From positions 4,283,001-4,347,000 of the forward strand of contig NZ_CP121650.1 of the NCBI RefSeq assembly GCF_029714405.1: DNA of 64,000 nt, read 5' to 3'. The position numbers and the translations under genes are program-made. This document shows positions 1-8,797 of the stretch, in pieces; position 1 is the first letter of the stretch; every line of letters starts with the position of its first letter. The notes under the pieces were generated by a model. The model was not told where the DNA came from, made no database searches, and saw only the letters and a list, made by a program, of their open reading frames with translations. The stretch is from Bradyrhizobium sp. CB82. Lineage in GTDB: Bacteria > Pseudomonadota > Alphaproteobacteria > Rhizobiales > Xanthobacteraceae.

Positions 1-1
1 C

Positions 2-814
2 GCCTCGGGCGCCTCGAAGTTCGGCGACCTTACGCAGTTTCCCCTGGCGCTGATGGGCGTGATGGCACCGTTCCGCAACGAGGCCCGCATGTATGCGCGC
101 TATGCCCTGCAGAAGAAACCCGAGGCGACCTTCGCGGTGCTGGCGCAGAACGACGATTTCGGCCGCGATTACCTTTCCGGGCTCAAGGATGTGCTCGGCG
201 ATCGGTTCGACACGGCAGTCACGGCGGCGACCTACGAGCCGACCGAGCCGACGATCGACTCCCAGATCGTGAAGCTCAAATCGACCGGCGCGGATGCGCT
301 CGTGATCGCCGCGACGCCGAAATTCGCTGCGCAGGCGATCCGCAAGACTTACGAGATCAACTGGCGTCCGATGACGTTCCTGACCAATGTGTCGGTATGG
401 ATGTCCTCGGTGATGGAGCCCGCCGGGCTCGACGCCGGCACCGGCATCATTTCGAGTGCCTATGTCAAAGATCCGCTCGATCCGGCCTGGGCGGACGACC
501 CCGGCGTGAAGGGGTGGCGCGACTACATGGCCAAATACGTACCTGATGGCGATGTCCGCGACTCCAACTACGTCAACAGTTACAACAACGGCATGGGGCT
601 GGAGCACGTGCTTAAGGCGGCCGGCGACGACCTCAGTCGCGAGAACATTCTGCGGCAGGCGCTGTCGATCAAAGACCTGGAATTGCCGATGCTACTGCCC
701 GGCATCAAGGTCAATACCGGCGAGAGTGACCATCTGCCGGTCGAGCAGCTGCAGTTCATGCGCTTCACCGGCAAGCGGTGGGAGCGGTTCGGTGAGGTGC
801 TCTCGACCAAGTAG
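2..814 (+). CDS. Liv-type ABC transporter substrate-binding protein (5' end outside window)
   Basis: The open frame enters from the left edge and stops at 812-814, giving about 270 residues of a periplasmic type I binding protein of the branched-chain amino acid (Peripla_BP_6) family. The visible part covers the second lobe: an LAQNDDFGRDY segment typical of the hinge region, then the repeated alpha/beta units and a C-terminal VEQLQFMRFTGKRWERFGEV stretch near the end. The signal peptide and first lobe lie upstream. The substrate cannot be told from sequence. Because an AraC regulator and a second binding protein follow, this gene may belong to an upstream importer or be an extra receptor for the aromatic-compound importer below. 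Confidence 0.88.
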   Translation, partial: ASGASKFGDLTQFPLALMGVMAPFRNEARMYARYALQKKPEATFAVLAQNDDFGRDYLSGLKDVLGDRFDTAVTAATYEPTEPTIDSQIVKLKSTGADALVIAATPKFAAQAIRKTYEINWRPMTFLTNVSVWMSSVMEPAGLDAGTGIISSAYVKDPLDPAWADDPGVKGWRDYMAKYVPDGDVRDSNYVNSYNNGMGLEHVLKAAGDDLSRENILRQALSIKDLELPMLLPGIKVNTGESDHLPVEQLQFMRFTGKRWERFGEVLSTK

Positions 815-949
815 CGTCGACATCGGGAGATTTTCGTCGGTGATCGATCGCCATTGCGCTGCAGCAACGATGGGAGCGATTGTATTGAAAATTGAGGGCC
901 ATTGGGTTTTACTCCGCGGCACCGAAGCCTCGAGCCCTTGGTCTGTCGG

Positions 950-1837
950 ATGCAGGCGACGTCGAATTTTGGGGTGCAGGAGACGCACGGGATCCTGAAC
1001 CGCTTCCAGGCCGAATTCCGCGGCTCGAGCGAAGGGCTCGGCTGGTCGTCCGCATTTGCCTCGGTTCAGCGCGAACGACCGTTTGAGGGGCACTTCCACG
1101 CACTATCCGACAATCTGATGGTGTTACATCGGGGCGGCCCGGTCGACATCACGTATGTGATGGAGGGCAAGTCGGTCGCCCGGCACATCCCGCGCGGTGG
1201 CGTTTTCTTCCTGCCGGCGGGCCATGCATGCAACGTGCTCCTGCGCGAACCGCTGGAATCCACCCATATCTATCTGCGCTCCGACCTTTTCGCCGGCCCT
1301 GACGGGTCACCCGGCGTGATCAGCGGCCTCGCGCCGATGCTCGGCGATCAGGACGCTGTGCTGGAGCATCTTGCCTCGGCGATCGGTGATACCATCACCG
1401 GTGGTCTGCCGGCCTCGTCGCTCTTCATCGATCCGATCGCGCAAGCGATCGCCAACCGTTTCGTGGCGATCAACTTCCACAAGCCGAGCACGGAAGCCGG
1501 CAAGCATCCGAACCTGCTCAGTGGCAGGCAGATGGCACGCATTCGCGAATTCGTTGATGCCAATATCGATAGCGATATCCGCCTCGACCAGCTGGCGGAG
1601 CTGTGTGGCCGCAGCACCGAGTATTTCGTGCGGCTTTTCAAGGCGACCAGCGGCGTCTCGCCTTATCAATACGTGCTCAATTTGCGCATAGAGCGCGCCA
1701 GGGCGCTGCTTGCCGACGAGACCCTGAGTCTGGCCGAGATCGCGCTGGCTTGCGGCTTCTCCCATCAAGAGCATTTCACGCGGATGTTCCGCCGCTTTAC
1801 TGGCATAACACCCGGACGATACCGACACAGCCACTAG
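950..1837 (+). CDS. AraC family transcriptional regulator
   Basis: The protein has about 295 residues from the ATG at 950. An in-frame TTG at 902 would add 16 residues, but the ATG gives the usual family length. The first two thirds form a cupin-like sensor region and the last 100 residues carry two helix-turn-helix units, ending with the AraC signature around IALACGFSHQEHFTRMFRRF. It lies on the same strand just before the maleylacetate reductase gene, and two direct repeats 21 bp apart sit between them (1894-1928), which suits AraC-type activation of the hydroxyquinol operon. The inducer is presumably an aromatic substrate or intermediate; that is inference. Confidence 0.9.
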   Translation: MQATSNFGVQETHGILNRFQAEFRGSSEGLGWSSAFASVQRERPFEGHFHALSDNLMVLHRGGPVDITYVMEGKSVARHIPRGGVFFLPAGHACNVLLREPLESTHIYLRSDLFAGPDGSPGVISGLAPMLGDQDAVLEHLASAIGDTITGGLPASSLFIDPIAQAIANRFVAINFHKPSTEAGKHPNLLSGRQMARIREFVDANIDSDIRLDQLAELCGRSTEYFVRLFKATSGVSPYQYVLNLRIERARALLADETLSLAEIALACGFSHQEHFTRMFRRFTGITPGRYRHSH

Positions 1838-1893
1838 GTTCCGCTGATCGCGGCCGGGGCGGTCGAAGGCCCGATTCGGCCCTGCATTATTTT

Positions 1894-1928
1894 TCCGGTT
1901 TTGTGCAAATTTTCTTCGGTTTCGTGCA
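1894..1928 (+). promoter_or_regulatory. Tandem direct repeat, probable AraC-type operator
   Basis: Two 14-base direct repeats (tccggttttgtgca at 1894-1907 and ttcggtttcgtgca at 1915-1928) match at 12 of 14 positions and start exactly 21 bp apart, about two helical turns. They lie between the AraC gene and the first catabolic gene, in a locally T-rich stretch. Tandem half-sites on one face of the helix are the usual binding pattern of AraC/XylS regulators. Confidence 0.6.
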
Positions 1929-2005
1929 GGCCCGCCGCGCCAGCCTGCCCCTAGCTTCCTCCCAACGACATGAGATCGCCGGTCCGCCGGCTTGGGAGGA
2001 TTACC

Positions 2006-3130
2006 ATGAGCATCGCGCTGGTCGATGCCGGAGGCGCGTCCGTTGCGACGGCCGGTGATGCCGGCAAGGGCGCGTTTGCCTATTGCTCGCAGCAATATCG
2101 CGTCCTGTTCGGTGCCGGCACCTCGGCGCGACTCGGCGAGGAGGCAGAGCGCCTCGGCATCAAGCGGGCGCTGGTGCTGACCACAAGTGAGCAGCACGAC
2201 CTCGGGCGACGGCTCGGCACAGGCCTCGGTGACAGGCTCGCCGGACTGTTTACCGGCGCACGCATGCATACGCCGGTTGAAGTCACCAACGAAGCGCTTC
2301 GGATTGTGGAGTCCCGCGACATCGACGGGCTGGTCGCGATCGGCGGCGGCTCGACGGTCGGACTCGGCAAGGCGCTCTCGCTGCGCTCGGGATTGCCGCA
2401 TATCGCGATGCCGACCACCTATGCCGGCTCCGAGATGACGCCGATTCTTGGCGAGACCCGCAACGGCATCAAGACCACGCAGCAATCCCAGGATCTGGTG
2501 CCGGATACCGTCATCTACGACGTCGATCTCACCATCAGCCTGCCGCCGCACATCTCCGCCGCCAGCGGCCTGAACGCGATCGCCCACGCCGTCGAGGCGC
2601 TTTATGCGCCCGACGCCAATCCTCTGACCTCGCTGATGGCGGAGGATGGCATCGCCGCGCTCGCCCGCGCGCTGCCGCGCATCGTGGTGGCGCCCGCCGA
2701 TCCCGGCGCCCGTCGCGATGCGCTCTATGGCGCCTGGCTGTGCGGCGTCTGCCTCGGCGCGGTCGGCATGTCGCTGCACCACAAGCTCTGCCACGTGCTG
2801 GGCGGCATGTTCAACCTGCCGCATGCCGAAACTCACGCGATCGTGCTGCCGCACGCCACCGCCTACAACGCCGCCGCCGCGTCTGAGGCCATGACTCGCG
2901 TCGCGCGGGCGCTGCACAGCGCCAACGCTCCGCAGGGCCTGTTTGACCTTGCCCGGCAGCTCGCGCTGCCGCGCGCGCTCGCCGACATCGGAATGCCCGA
3001 GGACGGCATCGCACGCGCCGCGGAGATGGCGGTGCGCAACCCATATGCCAACCCCAGACCGATTGATCGCGCCCCGATCGAGCAATTGATCGCGGCAGCC
3101 TGGCGCGGCGATGCGCCCGCGCAGGACTGA
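2006..3130 (+). CDS. Maleylacetate reductase (iron-containing alcohol dehydrogenase fold)
   Basis: The protein has 374 residues from the ATG at 2006, which is preceded by a GGGAGGA ribosome site; the upstream ATG at 1970 has none. It shows the nucleotide-binding GGGSTVGLGKA region, the PTTYAGSEMTPILGET stretch characteristic of maleylacetate reductases, and the HKLCHVLGG and HAETHAIVLPH segments that carry the family's active-site histidines. The enzyme reduces maleylacetate to 3-oxoadipate with NAD(P)H, the last step before the beta-ketoadipate pathway. The hydroxyquinol dioxygenase that would make its substrate follows 25 bp downstream. Confidence 0.93.
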   Translation: MSIALVDAGGASVATAGDAGKGAFAYCSQQYRVLFGAGTSARLGEEAERLGIKRALVLTTSEQHDLGRRLGTGLGDRLAGLFTGARMHTPVEVTNEALRIVESRDIDGLVAIGGGSTVGLGKALSLRSGLPHIAMPTTYAGSEMTPILGETRNGIKTTQQSQDLVPDTVIYDVDLTISLPPHISAASGLNAIAHAVEALYAPDANPLTSLMAEDGIAALARALPRIVVAPADPGARRDALYGAWLCGVCLGAVGMSLHHKLCHVLGGMFNLPHAETHAIVLPHATAYNAAAASEAMTRVARALHSANAPQGLFDLARQLALPRALADIGMPEDGIARAAEMAVRNPYANPRPIDRAPIEQLIAAAWRGDAPAQD

Positions 3131-3155
3131 ACCTCAGGGATCCAAGGACAACACC

Positions 3156-4058
3156 ATGGCCAATTTCAACGAGCATAACCTCACTGACGAGGTGGTTCGC
3201 AGCTTCGCCAACACGCCGAACAAGCGGCTGAAGTTCCTCATCGAGGAGACGGTGAAATCGCTGCACGATCTGGTGCGCCGCACCGAACTCACCTTCGAGG
3301 AATGGAATCAGGCGATCGAGTTCCTGACCCGCACCGGCCAGACCTGCACGCCGCTGCGCCAGGAGTTCATCCTGCTCTCCGACGTGCTCGGCGTCTCGAT
3401 GCTGGTCGACGCGGTCAATCACCGCGAGCGCGAGGGCGCGACCGAGACCACGGTGCTCGGCCCGTTCTATGTCGGCGAGCACCGCGTTACGCCGCACGGT
3501 GCCAATATCTCCGAGGGCATCGACGGTGAAGTGATGTTCGTGCAGGGCCGCGTCACCGACCTCGCCGGCAAGCCGCTCGCCGGTGCCGAGATCGACGTCT
3601 GGCATGCCGACGACGACGGCTTCTACGATTCGCAGAAGGCCGATTACGCGACCCACGGTCCGTCGCTGCGCGCGCGCTTCGTCGCCGATGCCGACGGCCG
3701 CTTCTCGTTCCGCACTATCTTGCCGTGCAGCTATCCGATCCCGACCGACGGCCCGGTCGGCGATCTCATCACCGCCACGCAGCGTCATCCGATGCGCCCC
3801 GCGCATGTGCACTTCCTGGTCAAGGCCGAAGGCTACGAGCCGCTGATCACCCACGTCTTCCTCGACGGCGACCAATATCTGCGCAGCGACGTGGTGTTCG
3901 GCGTCAAGGACGAGCTCATCGCGCGCGTCGAGCCGCGCAACGAAGCAGCGCTGCCGAACGGCGAGCAGGTCTCCGGCCCGTGGCACCTGATGACTTACGA
4001 CTTCCAGATGAAACCGGGCGCAGGGCTGGTGCCCCGGCCGATGATGGCGGCGGAATGA
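3156..4058 (+). CDS. Hydroxyquinol 1,2-dioxygenase (intradiol ring cleavage)
   Basis: The protein has 300 residues. An N-terminal helical dimerisation domain (about 1-100) precedes the intradiol beta-sandwich. The non-haem Fe(III) ligands are visible as Tyr164, Tyr193 and the His217-x-His219 pair (RPAHVHF), close in number to the ligands of characterised hydroxyquinol dioxygenases. It would cleave 1,2,4-trihydroxybenzene to 3-hydroxy-cis,cis-muconate (maleylacetate). The start at 3156 lies in the gap after the reductase stop; the stop overlaps the first possible start of the next gene. Catechol or chlorocatechol dioxygenase activity is the alternative, but pairing with maleylacetate reductase favours hydroxyquinol. 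Confidence 0.93.
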   Translation: MANFNEHNLTDEVVRSFANTPNKRLKFLIEETVKSLHDLVRRTELTFEEWNQAIEFLTRTGQTCTPLRQEFILLSDVLGVSMLVDAVNHREREGATETTVLGPFYVGEHRVTPHGANISEGIDGEVMFVQGRVTDLAGKPLAGAEIDVWHADDDGFYDSQKADYATHGPSLRARFVADADGRFSFRTILPCSYPIPTDGPVGDLITATQRHPMRPAHVHFLVKAEGYEPLITHVFLDGDQYLRSDVVFGVKDELIARVEPRNEAALPNGEQVSGPWHLMTYDFQMKPGAGLVPRPMMAAE

Positions 4059-4090
4059 CGATCGCAACCAACAACACGACCAAGGAGAGG

Positions 4091-5884
4091 ATGATGACCA
4101 GCAAACCGATCGAGACCGACGTGCTTGTCGTCGGCAGCGGCCCGGCCGGCGCGACGGCGGCAGCGCTGCTCGGCATGTACGGCGTCAAGCACATCTTGGT
4201 GACGAAATATGGCTGGCTGGCTGACACGCCGCGCGCCCACATCACCAACCAGCGTGCGATGGAGGTGCTGCGCGATCTCGGCCTCGAGGACAAGGCGGTG
4301 GCGCAGGCGGTGCCGCAGCATCTGATGGCCAACAACGTGTTCTGCGAAAGCCTCGCCGGCGAGGAGTTCGGCCGGCTCTATTCCTGGGGCAATCATCCCT
4401 CGCGCAAGGCGGATTACGATCTCTCCAGTCCGACCCGGATCTGCGACCTGCCGCAGAATTTGCTCGAGCCGATCCTGATCGAGGCCGCCGGCCAGCGCGG
4501 CACTTCGCTGTGCTTCAACACCGAGTTCGTCGACCTGGTGCAGGATGCCGACGGCGTCACGGCAACGGTGAAGGATCGGCTATCCGGCGAGACCTACCAG
4601 ATCCGCGCGAAGTATCTGATCGGCGCCGATGGCGGCCGCAGCCGGGTTGCCGAGGTGATCGGGCTGCCGATGGAGGGGCAGATGGGCCGCGCCGGCAGCA
4701 TGAACATCATCGTGCAGGCGGACTTAAGCAAATACGTCGCGCACAGGCCGAGTGTACTCTATTGGGTGCTGCAGCCTGGCGCTGAGATCGGCGGCATCGG
4801 CGCCGGCCTGATCCGAATGGTGCGGCCCTGGAACGAATGGCTGATCATCTGGGGCTACGACATCGAGCAGGGCGAGCGCAAGCTCTCTAATGACGAGGCG
4901 ATCTCGATCGTGCGCAATCTCGTCGGCGACGAGACGTTGGAGGTCAAGGTTCGCTCGACCTCGACCTGGACCGTGAACGAGATGTATGCCGGCCACTACG
5001 CCTCCGGCCGCGTGTTCTGCGTCGGCGATGCCGTGCACCGCCATCCGCCGACCAACGGCCTCGGCTCCAACACCTCGATCCAGGACTCCTATAATTTGTG
5101 CTGGAAGCTGAAGCTGGTGCTCGAGGGCCATGCGGCGCCGTCGCTGCTCGAGACCTATTCGGCTGAGCGCCAGCCGGTCGGCAAGCAGATCGTGACCCGC
5201 GCCAACAAGAGCATCGGCGACTTCCCGCCGATCTTCGAGGCGGTGGGACTTGTCGCCTCGACCGATCCGATTGAGGCGCGCAAGGCGATCGCCGCGCGCA
5301 AGGCGCCGACCGCCGAGGGCAAGGCGCGCCGCAAGAAGCTCTATGAGGCCATCGCCAACAAGAGCTACGAGTTCAACTGCCACGGCGTCGAGATGAACCA
5401 GCGCTATGGCTCGACCGCCGTGGTGTCCGACGGAACGCCGATGCCGGCCTTCAGCCGCGATCACGAACTTTATTATCAGGCCACCACCTGGCCCGGCGCG
5501 CACTTGCCGCATGTCTGGGTCGAGCATCAGGGCAAGCGCAAATCGACGCTCGATCTTGTCGGCAAGGGCCGTTTCACGCTGCTCACCGGGATCGGGGGCG
5601 ATGGCTGGAAGGCGGCGGCTGCCGCGATCGAGAAGGCCTACGGCCTGCCGGTCGATGTCGTCACCATCGGCCCGCAAGGCTGCGATGCGCTCGACATTTA
5701 TGCCGACTGGTATCGCCAGAGCGAAGTCGACGAGGACGGCTGCGTGCTGGTGCGTCCCGACATGTATGTCGCCTGGCGCGCCAGAGAGGCGGCAGTGAAT
5801 GCCCCCGACGTGCTGCTCGACGTGTTCGGCCAGATCCTCGGCCGTAGCGCGAAGGCGCAGGCGAAGTCCGTCGCCGCCGCGTGA
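4091..5884 (+). CDS. FAD-dependent phenol/resorcinol-type hydroxylase (TfdB/GraA-like)
   Basis: The protein has 597 residues. The start at 4091 (or 4094) follows an AAGGAGAG ribosome site; an in-frame ATG at 4055 overlaps the dioxygenase stop. Group A flavoprotein monooxygenase motifs are present: the dinucleotide-binding VVGSGPAGATAA near the N-terminus, the GADGGRSRV (DG) motif near residue 180 and the GDAVHRHPPTNGLGSNTS (GD) motif near 315, with a C-terminal thioredoxin-like domain. Length and layout match 2,4-dichlorophenol 6-monooxygenase and resorcinol hydroxylase large components. In this operon the likely product is hydroxyquinol, from resorcinol or a related phenol. No resorcylate decarboxylase or separate flavin reductase gene is visible nearby. 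Confidence 0.88.
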   Translation: MMTSKPIETDVLVVGSGPAGATAAALLGMYGVKHILVTKYGWLADTPRAHITNQRAMEVLRDLGLEDKAVAQAVPQHLMANNVFCESLAGEEFGRLYSWGNHPSRKADYDLSSPTRICDLPQNLLEPILIEAAGQRGTSLCFNTEFVDLVQDADGVTATVKDRLSGETYQIRAKYLIGADGGRSRVAEVIGLPMEGQMGRAGSMNIIVQADLSKYVAHRPSVLYWVLQPGAEIGGIGAGLIRMVRPWNEWLIIWGYDIEQGERKLSNDEAISIVRNLVGDETLEVKVRSTSTWTVNEMYAGHYASGRVFCVGDAVHRHPPTNGLGSNTSIQDSYNLCWKLKLVLEGHAAPSLLETYSAERQPVGKQIVTRANKSIGDFPPIFEAVGLVASTDPIEARKAIAARKAPTAEGKARRKKLYEAIANKSYEFNCHGVEMNQRYGSTAVVSDGTPMPAFSRDHELYYQATTWPGAHLPHVWVEHQGKRKSTLDLVGKGRFTLLTGIGGDGWKAAAAAIEKAYGLPVDVVTIGPQGCDALDIYADWYRQSEVDEDGCVLVRPDMYVAWRAREAAVNAPDVLLDVFGQILGRSAKAQAKSVAAA

Positions 5885-5965
5885 TGCGACGCTGCGCGGA
5901 TAATTTTCCAGAACGGAATGAACGGCAGCCGGCTTGAAGACCGGCTTGCCTCAAGGGAGGGGAAG

Positions 5966-7291
5966 ATGACCAAGGACCTACTGAACATAAAGTCTTTCGA
6001 TCGCCGCCGTGTGCTGCAGGGCATCGCCGGTGGTTTCGCCGCCGCAGGCTCGACGACTTTGTTCGCGCCGGCGGTGCGGGCGGCCAACAAGCCGATCAAG
6101 ATCGGCTATGTCTCTCCGAAGAGCGGTCCGCTGGCGGCCTTTGCCGAAGCTGACGATTTCGTGCTCGGCGAGTTCAGAAAGTTCATCAAGGATGGCGTCA
6201 AGGTCGGATCACAGACCTACTCGGTCGAGGTGGTGACAAAAGACAGTCAGTCAAATCCGAACCGCGCCGCCGAGGTCGCCAAGGAGCTGATCACCCGTGA
6301 CAATGTCGGGCTGATCGTGGTCGGCGCCACGCCCGAAACCAACAATCCGGTGGCGACGCAGTGCGAGCTCGAGCAGGTGCCGTGCATCTCTTCCGTCGCG
6401 CCGTGGCAGACCAACTTCATCGGTCGGCAGGCCAATCCGGGCGATCCCAAGAGCTGGAAGCCGTTCGAATACACCTTCCACTATTTCTGGGGGCTGGAGG
6501 ACGTGATCGGCGTCTTCACCAGCATGTGGAGCCAGGTCGCGACCAACAAGTCGGTCGGCGCGCTGTTCCCCAACGATGCCGACGGCAACGCCTGGGGCGA
6601 CACCACCATCGGCTTCCCGCCCGTGTTGGCCAAGCAGGGTTTCAAGCTCACCGATCCCGGCCGCTTCCAGAACCTCAACGACGATTTCAGCTCGCAGATC
6701 GCGGCGTTTCGTGGTGCCGATGCCGAAATCGTCACCGGCGTGATCATCCCGCCCGACTTCACCACGTTCTGGAACCAGGCGCGGCAGAAGGGGCTGAAGC
6801 CGAAAGTCGTGTCGGTCGCCAAGGCGCTGCTGTTCCCGGCGTCGGTGCAGGCGCTCGGCAAGGGCGGCAACAACATCTCGACCGAGGTGTGGTGGACGCC
6901 GACGCATCCCTACAAATCGAGCCTCAGCGGCGTCAGCGCCGCCGATCTGGCCAAGGGATATGAGCAGGCCTCCGGCAAGCAATGGACCCAGCCGATCGGC
7001 TTCGTGCATTCGTTGTTCGAGGTCGCGATCGACGCCATCAAACGCTCCGGCGACCCAGCGGATGGCGCGGCGCTCGCGAAGGCGATCGGCGGCACCAAGC
7101 TCGATACGATCGTCGGCCAGATCGAGTTCGGCTCCAGCGCCGTGCCGCCGTTCGCCGCGAAGAACATCGCCAAGACGCCGCTGGTCGGCGGCCAGTGGCG
7201 GCTCAGCGGCGACAAGTACAACATGGTGATCACGGACAACAAGCTGGCGCCGCAGATTCCGCTCGGCGGAGACATGCAGGCGCTGAGCTAG
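5966..7291 (+). CDS. Liv-type ABC substrate-binding protein with Tat-like leader
   Basis: The protein has 441 residues from the ATG at 5966, behind GGGAGGGG. The leader contains FDRRRVLQG followed by an Ala/Gly-rich hydrophobic stretch and an AVRAAN cleavage region, so export as a folded protein by the Tat route is likely. The mature part begins KPIKIGYVSPKSGPLAAF, the standard start of Peripla_BP_6 proteins. It sits between the hydroxylase and the transporter genes, so its ligand is probably the aromatic compound degraded by the operon (inference from position). Confidence 0.9.
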   Translation: MTKDLLNIKSFDRRRVLQGIAGGFAAAGSTTLFAPAVRAANKPIKIGYVSPKSGPLAAFAEADDFVLGEFRKFIKDGVKVGSQTYSVEVVTKDSQSNPNRAAEVAKELITRDNVGLIVVGATPETNNPVATQCELEQVPCISSVAPWQTNFIGRQANPGDPKSWKPFEYTFHYFWGLEDVIGVFTSMWSQVATNKSVGALFPNDADGNAWGDTTIGFPPVLAKQGFKLTDPGRFQNLNDDFSSQIAAFRGADAEIVTGVIIPPDFTTFWNQARQKGLKPKVVSVAKALLFPASVQALGKGGNNISTEVWWTPTHPYKSSLSGVSAADLAKGYEQASGKQWTQPIGFVHSLFEVAIDAIKRSGDPADGAALAKAIGGTKLDTIVGQIEFGSSAVPPFAAKNIAKTPLVGGQWRLSGDKYNMVITDNKLAPQIPLGGDMQALS

Positions 7292-7317
7292 CGCAAGCCA
7301 GCTGCTTCATCGAAGGA

Positions 7318-7350
7318 AGAGGATGCGTGGCGTTGCTGCGCATCTCCTCT
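7318..7350 (+). other. Imperfect stem-loop between binding-protein and ATPase genes
   Basis: The arm agaggatgcg (7318-7327) can pair with cgcatctcctct (7339-7350) with a two-base bulge around an 11-base loop. It lies 27 bp after the binding-protein stop and 14 bp before the first ATPase start. Such stem-loops after binding-protein genes commonly protect upstream mRNA or partly terminate transcription, so that more binding protein than transporter is made. Confidence 0.45.
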
Positions 7351-7363
7351 CCGCCGAAACCAG

Positions 7364-8089
7364 ATGTGGGCGACCATGCTCGAACTCCATGCCATCTCGA
7401 AACGGTTCGGCGCCATCGTCGTTGCCGACGCGATCGACCTGACGCTGTCCTCCGGCGAGGCGCTGGGCGTGATCGGGCCGAACGGCGCCGGCAAATCGAC
7501 GCTGTTCAACCTGATCACCGGGCTGCTGCGGCCCGATGCCGGCCGCATCGTTCTCGATGGCGCCGACATCACGGGTCTCTCGCCCGAGGCACGCTGTCGC
7601 GCCGGCATCGGGCGCTCGTTCCAGATCCCGCAACCGTTCGACCATCTCTCGGTGTTCGAGAACCTTGCGGTCGCCGCGCTGTTCGGCGGCGGCCTGTCGG
7701 AGGCGGATGCGATCCAGCATTGCGGCCGCATGCTCGATCTGACCGGCCTCGAAGCCAAGGCCAATCGGCTCGCGGGCAGCCTGCCGCTGCTCGATCGCAA
7801 GCGGCTCGAACTGGCGCGGGCGCTCGCCACCCGGCCGCGCACGCTGTTGCTCGACGAGATCGCGGGCGGCCTCACCGATGCCGAATGCCACGAACTGGTC
7901 GAGACCATTCGCACCATACATGCCGAAGGCATCGGCATCATCTGGATCGAGCACGTGGTGCATGCGCTGCTCGCGGTGGTGCAGCGGCTGGTCGTCTTGA
8001 ACTTTGGCAAGGTCGTCGCCCAGGGCGCACCAGTCGAGGTGATGCGCTCGCGCGAGGTCGAGACCATCTATATGGGCGTGCCGGCATGA
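7364..8089 (+). CDS. Liv-type ABC transporter ATP-binding protein (LivG-like)
   Basis: The protein has 241 residues (237 if the in-frame ATG at 7376, giving MLELHAISKRFG, is used; neither start has a clear ribosome site). It has Walker A GPNGAGKST, a Q-loop GIGRSFQIPQPF and Walker B TLLLDEIAGGL. The ABC signature is weakly kept: where LSGGQ is usual it reads LAGSLPLLDRKRLELAR, as in many LivG proteins. It is the first of a tight cluster of four transporter genes whose stops and starts overlap. Confidence 0.9.
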   Translation: MWATMLELHAISKRFGAIVVADAIDLTLSSGEALGVIGPNGAGKSTLFNLITGLLRPDAGRIVLDGADITGLSPEARCRAGIGRSFQIPQPFDHLSVFENLAVAALFGGGLSEADAIQHCGRMLDLTGLEAKANRLAGSLPLLDRKRLELARALATRPRTLLLDEIAGGLTDAECHELVETIRTIHAEGIGIIWIEHVVHALLAVVQRLVVLNFGKVVAQGAPVEVMRSREVETIYMGVPA

Positions 8090-8790
8090 CCGCGCTGCTC
8101 AATGTCACGGCGCTCGATGCGTTCTACGGCGACTTCCAGGCGCTGTTCGGCATCGACTTCGAGCTGAACGAGGGCGAGGCGGTCGCAGTGATCGGCGCCA
8201 ACGGCGCCGGCAAGTCGACCATGCTGAAATCGCTGGCGGGGCTGATGAAGAACCGTCCCGATGCGATCCGCCTCGAGGGACGGGCGATCGGCGATGCGTC
8301 CGCCGCCAGCATCGTCCGGCTCGGCCTCGCGCTGGTGCCGGAGGGCCGCCAGCTGTTTCCCTCGCTCAGCGTCGAGGAGAACCTCTTGATCGGCGCATAT
8401 GGCGGCAAACGCAGCGCGCCGTGGGATCTCGCCGCGGTCTACCGCATGTTCCCGGTGCTGAAGGAGCGGCGGCGCGGCGCCGTCACCGCGCTGTCGGGCG
8501 GGCAGCAGCAGATGGTGGCGATCGGCCGCGCGCTGATGTCCAACCCGTCGGTCCTGCTGTGCGACGAGATCAGCCTCGGCCTCGCGCCGATCGTGGTGGA
8601 GGACATCTACCGCATGCTGCCGCAGATCCGCTCAGGCGGTACCGCCGTCGTGCTGGTCGAGCAGGACATCGCCCGCGCGTTGCGGGCTTCGGATCGCTTC
8701 TACTGTTTGCAGGAGGGACGGGTGACGCTGAGCGGACGGCCAAGGGATGTCGATCAGGACACGATCCGCGCGGCCTATTTCGGAGCATGA
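8086..8790 (+). CDS. Liv-type ABC transporter ATP-binding protein (LivF-like)
   Basis: The protein has 234 residues. The start overlaps the stop of the preceding ATPase by four bases (ATGA). Walker A is GANGAGKST, the signature is TALSGGQQQMVAIGRAL and Walker B is LLCDEISLGLAP. The short length and SLGLAP motif are typical of LivF. With the other ATPase it would form the heterodimeric motor of the importer. Confidence 0.92.
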   Translation: MTALLNVTALDAFYGDFQALFGIDFELNEGEAVAVIGANGAGKSTMLKSLAGLMKNRPDAIRLEGRAIGDASAASIVRLGLALVPEGRQLFPSLSVEENLLIGAYGGKRSAPWDLAAVYRMFPVLKERRRGAVTALSGGQQQMVAIGRALMSNPSVLLCDEISLGLAPIVVEDIYRMLPQIRSGGTAVVLVEQDIARALRASDRFYCLQEGRVTLSGRPRDVDQDTIRAAYFGA

Positions 8791-8797
8791 GGGGGCG

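Noticed and set aside
1307..3085. 592-codon open frame on the minus strand
   Set aside because: It lies antisense to the AraC and maleylacetate reductase genes and is a G+C-driven shadow; its composition is Arg/Ala/Gly biased with no motif.
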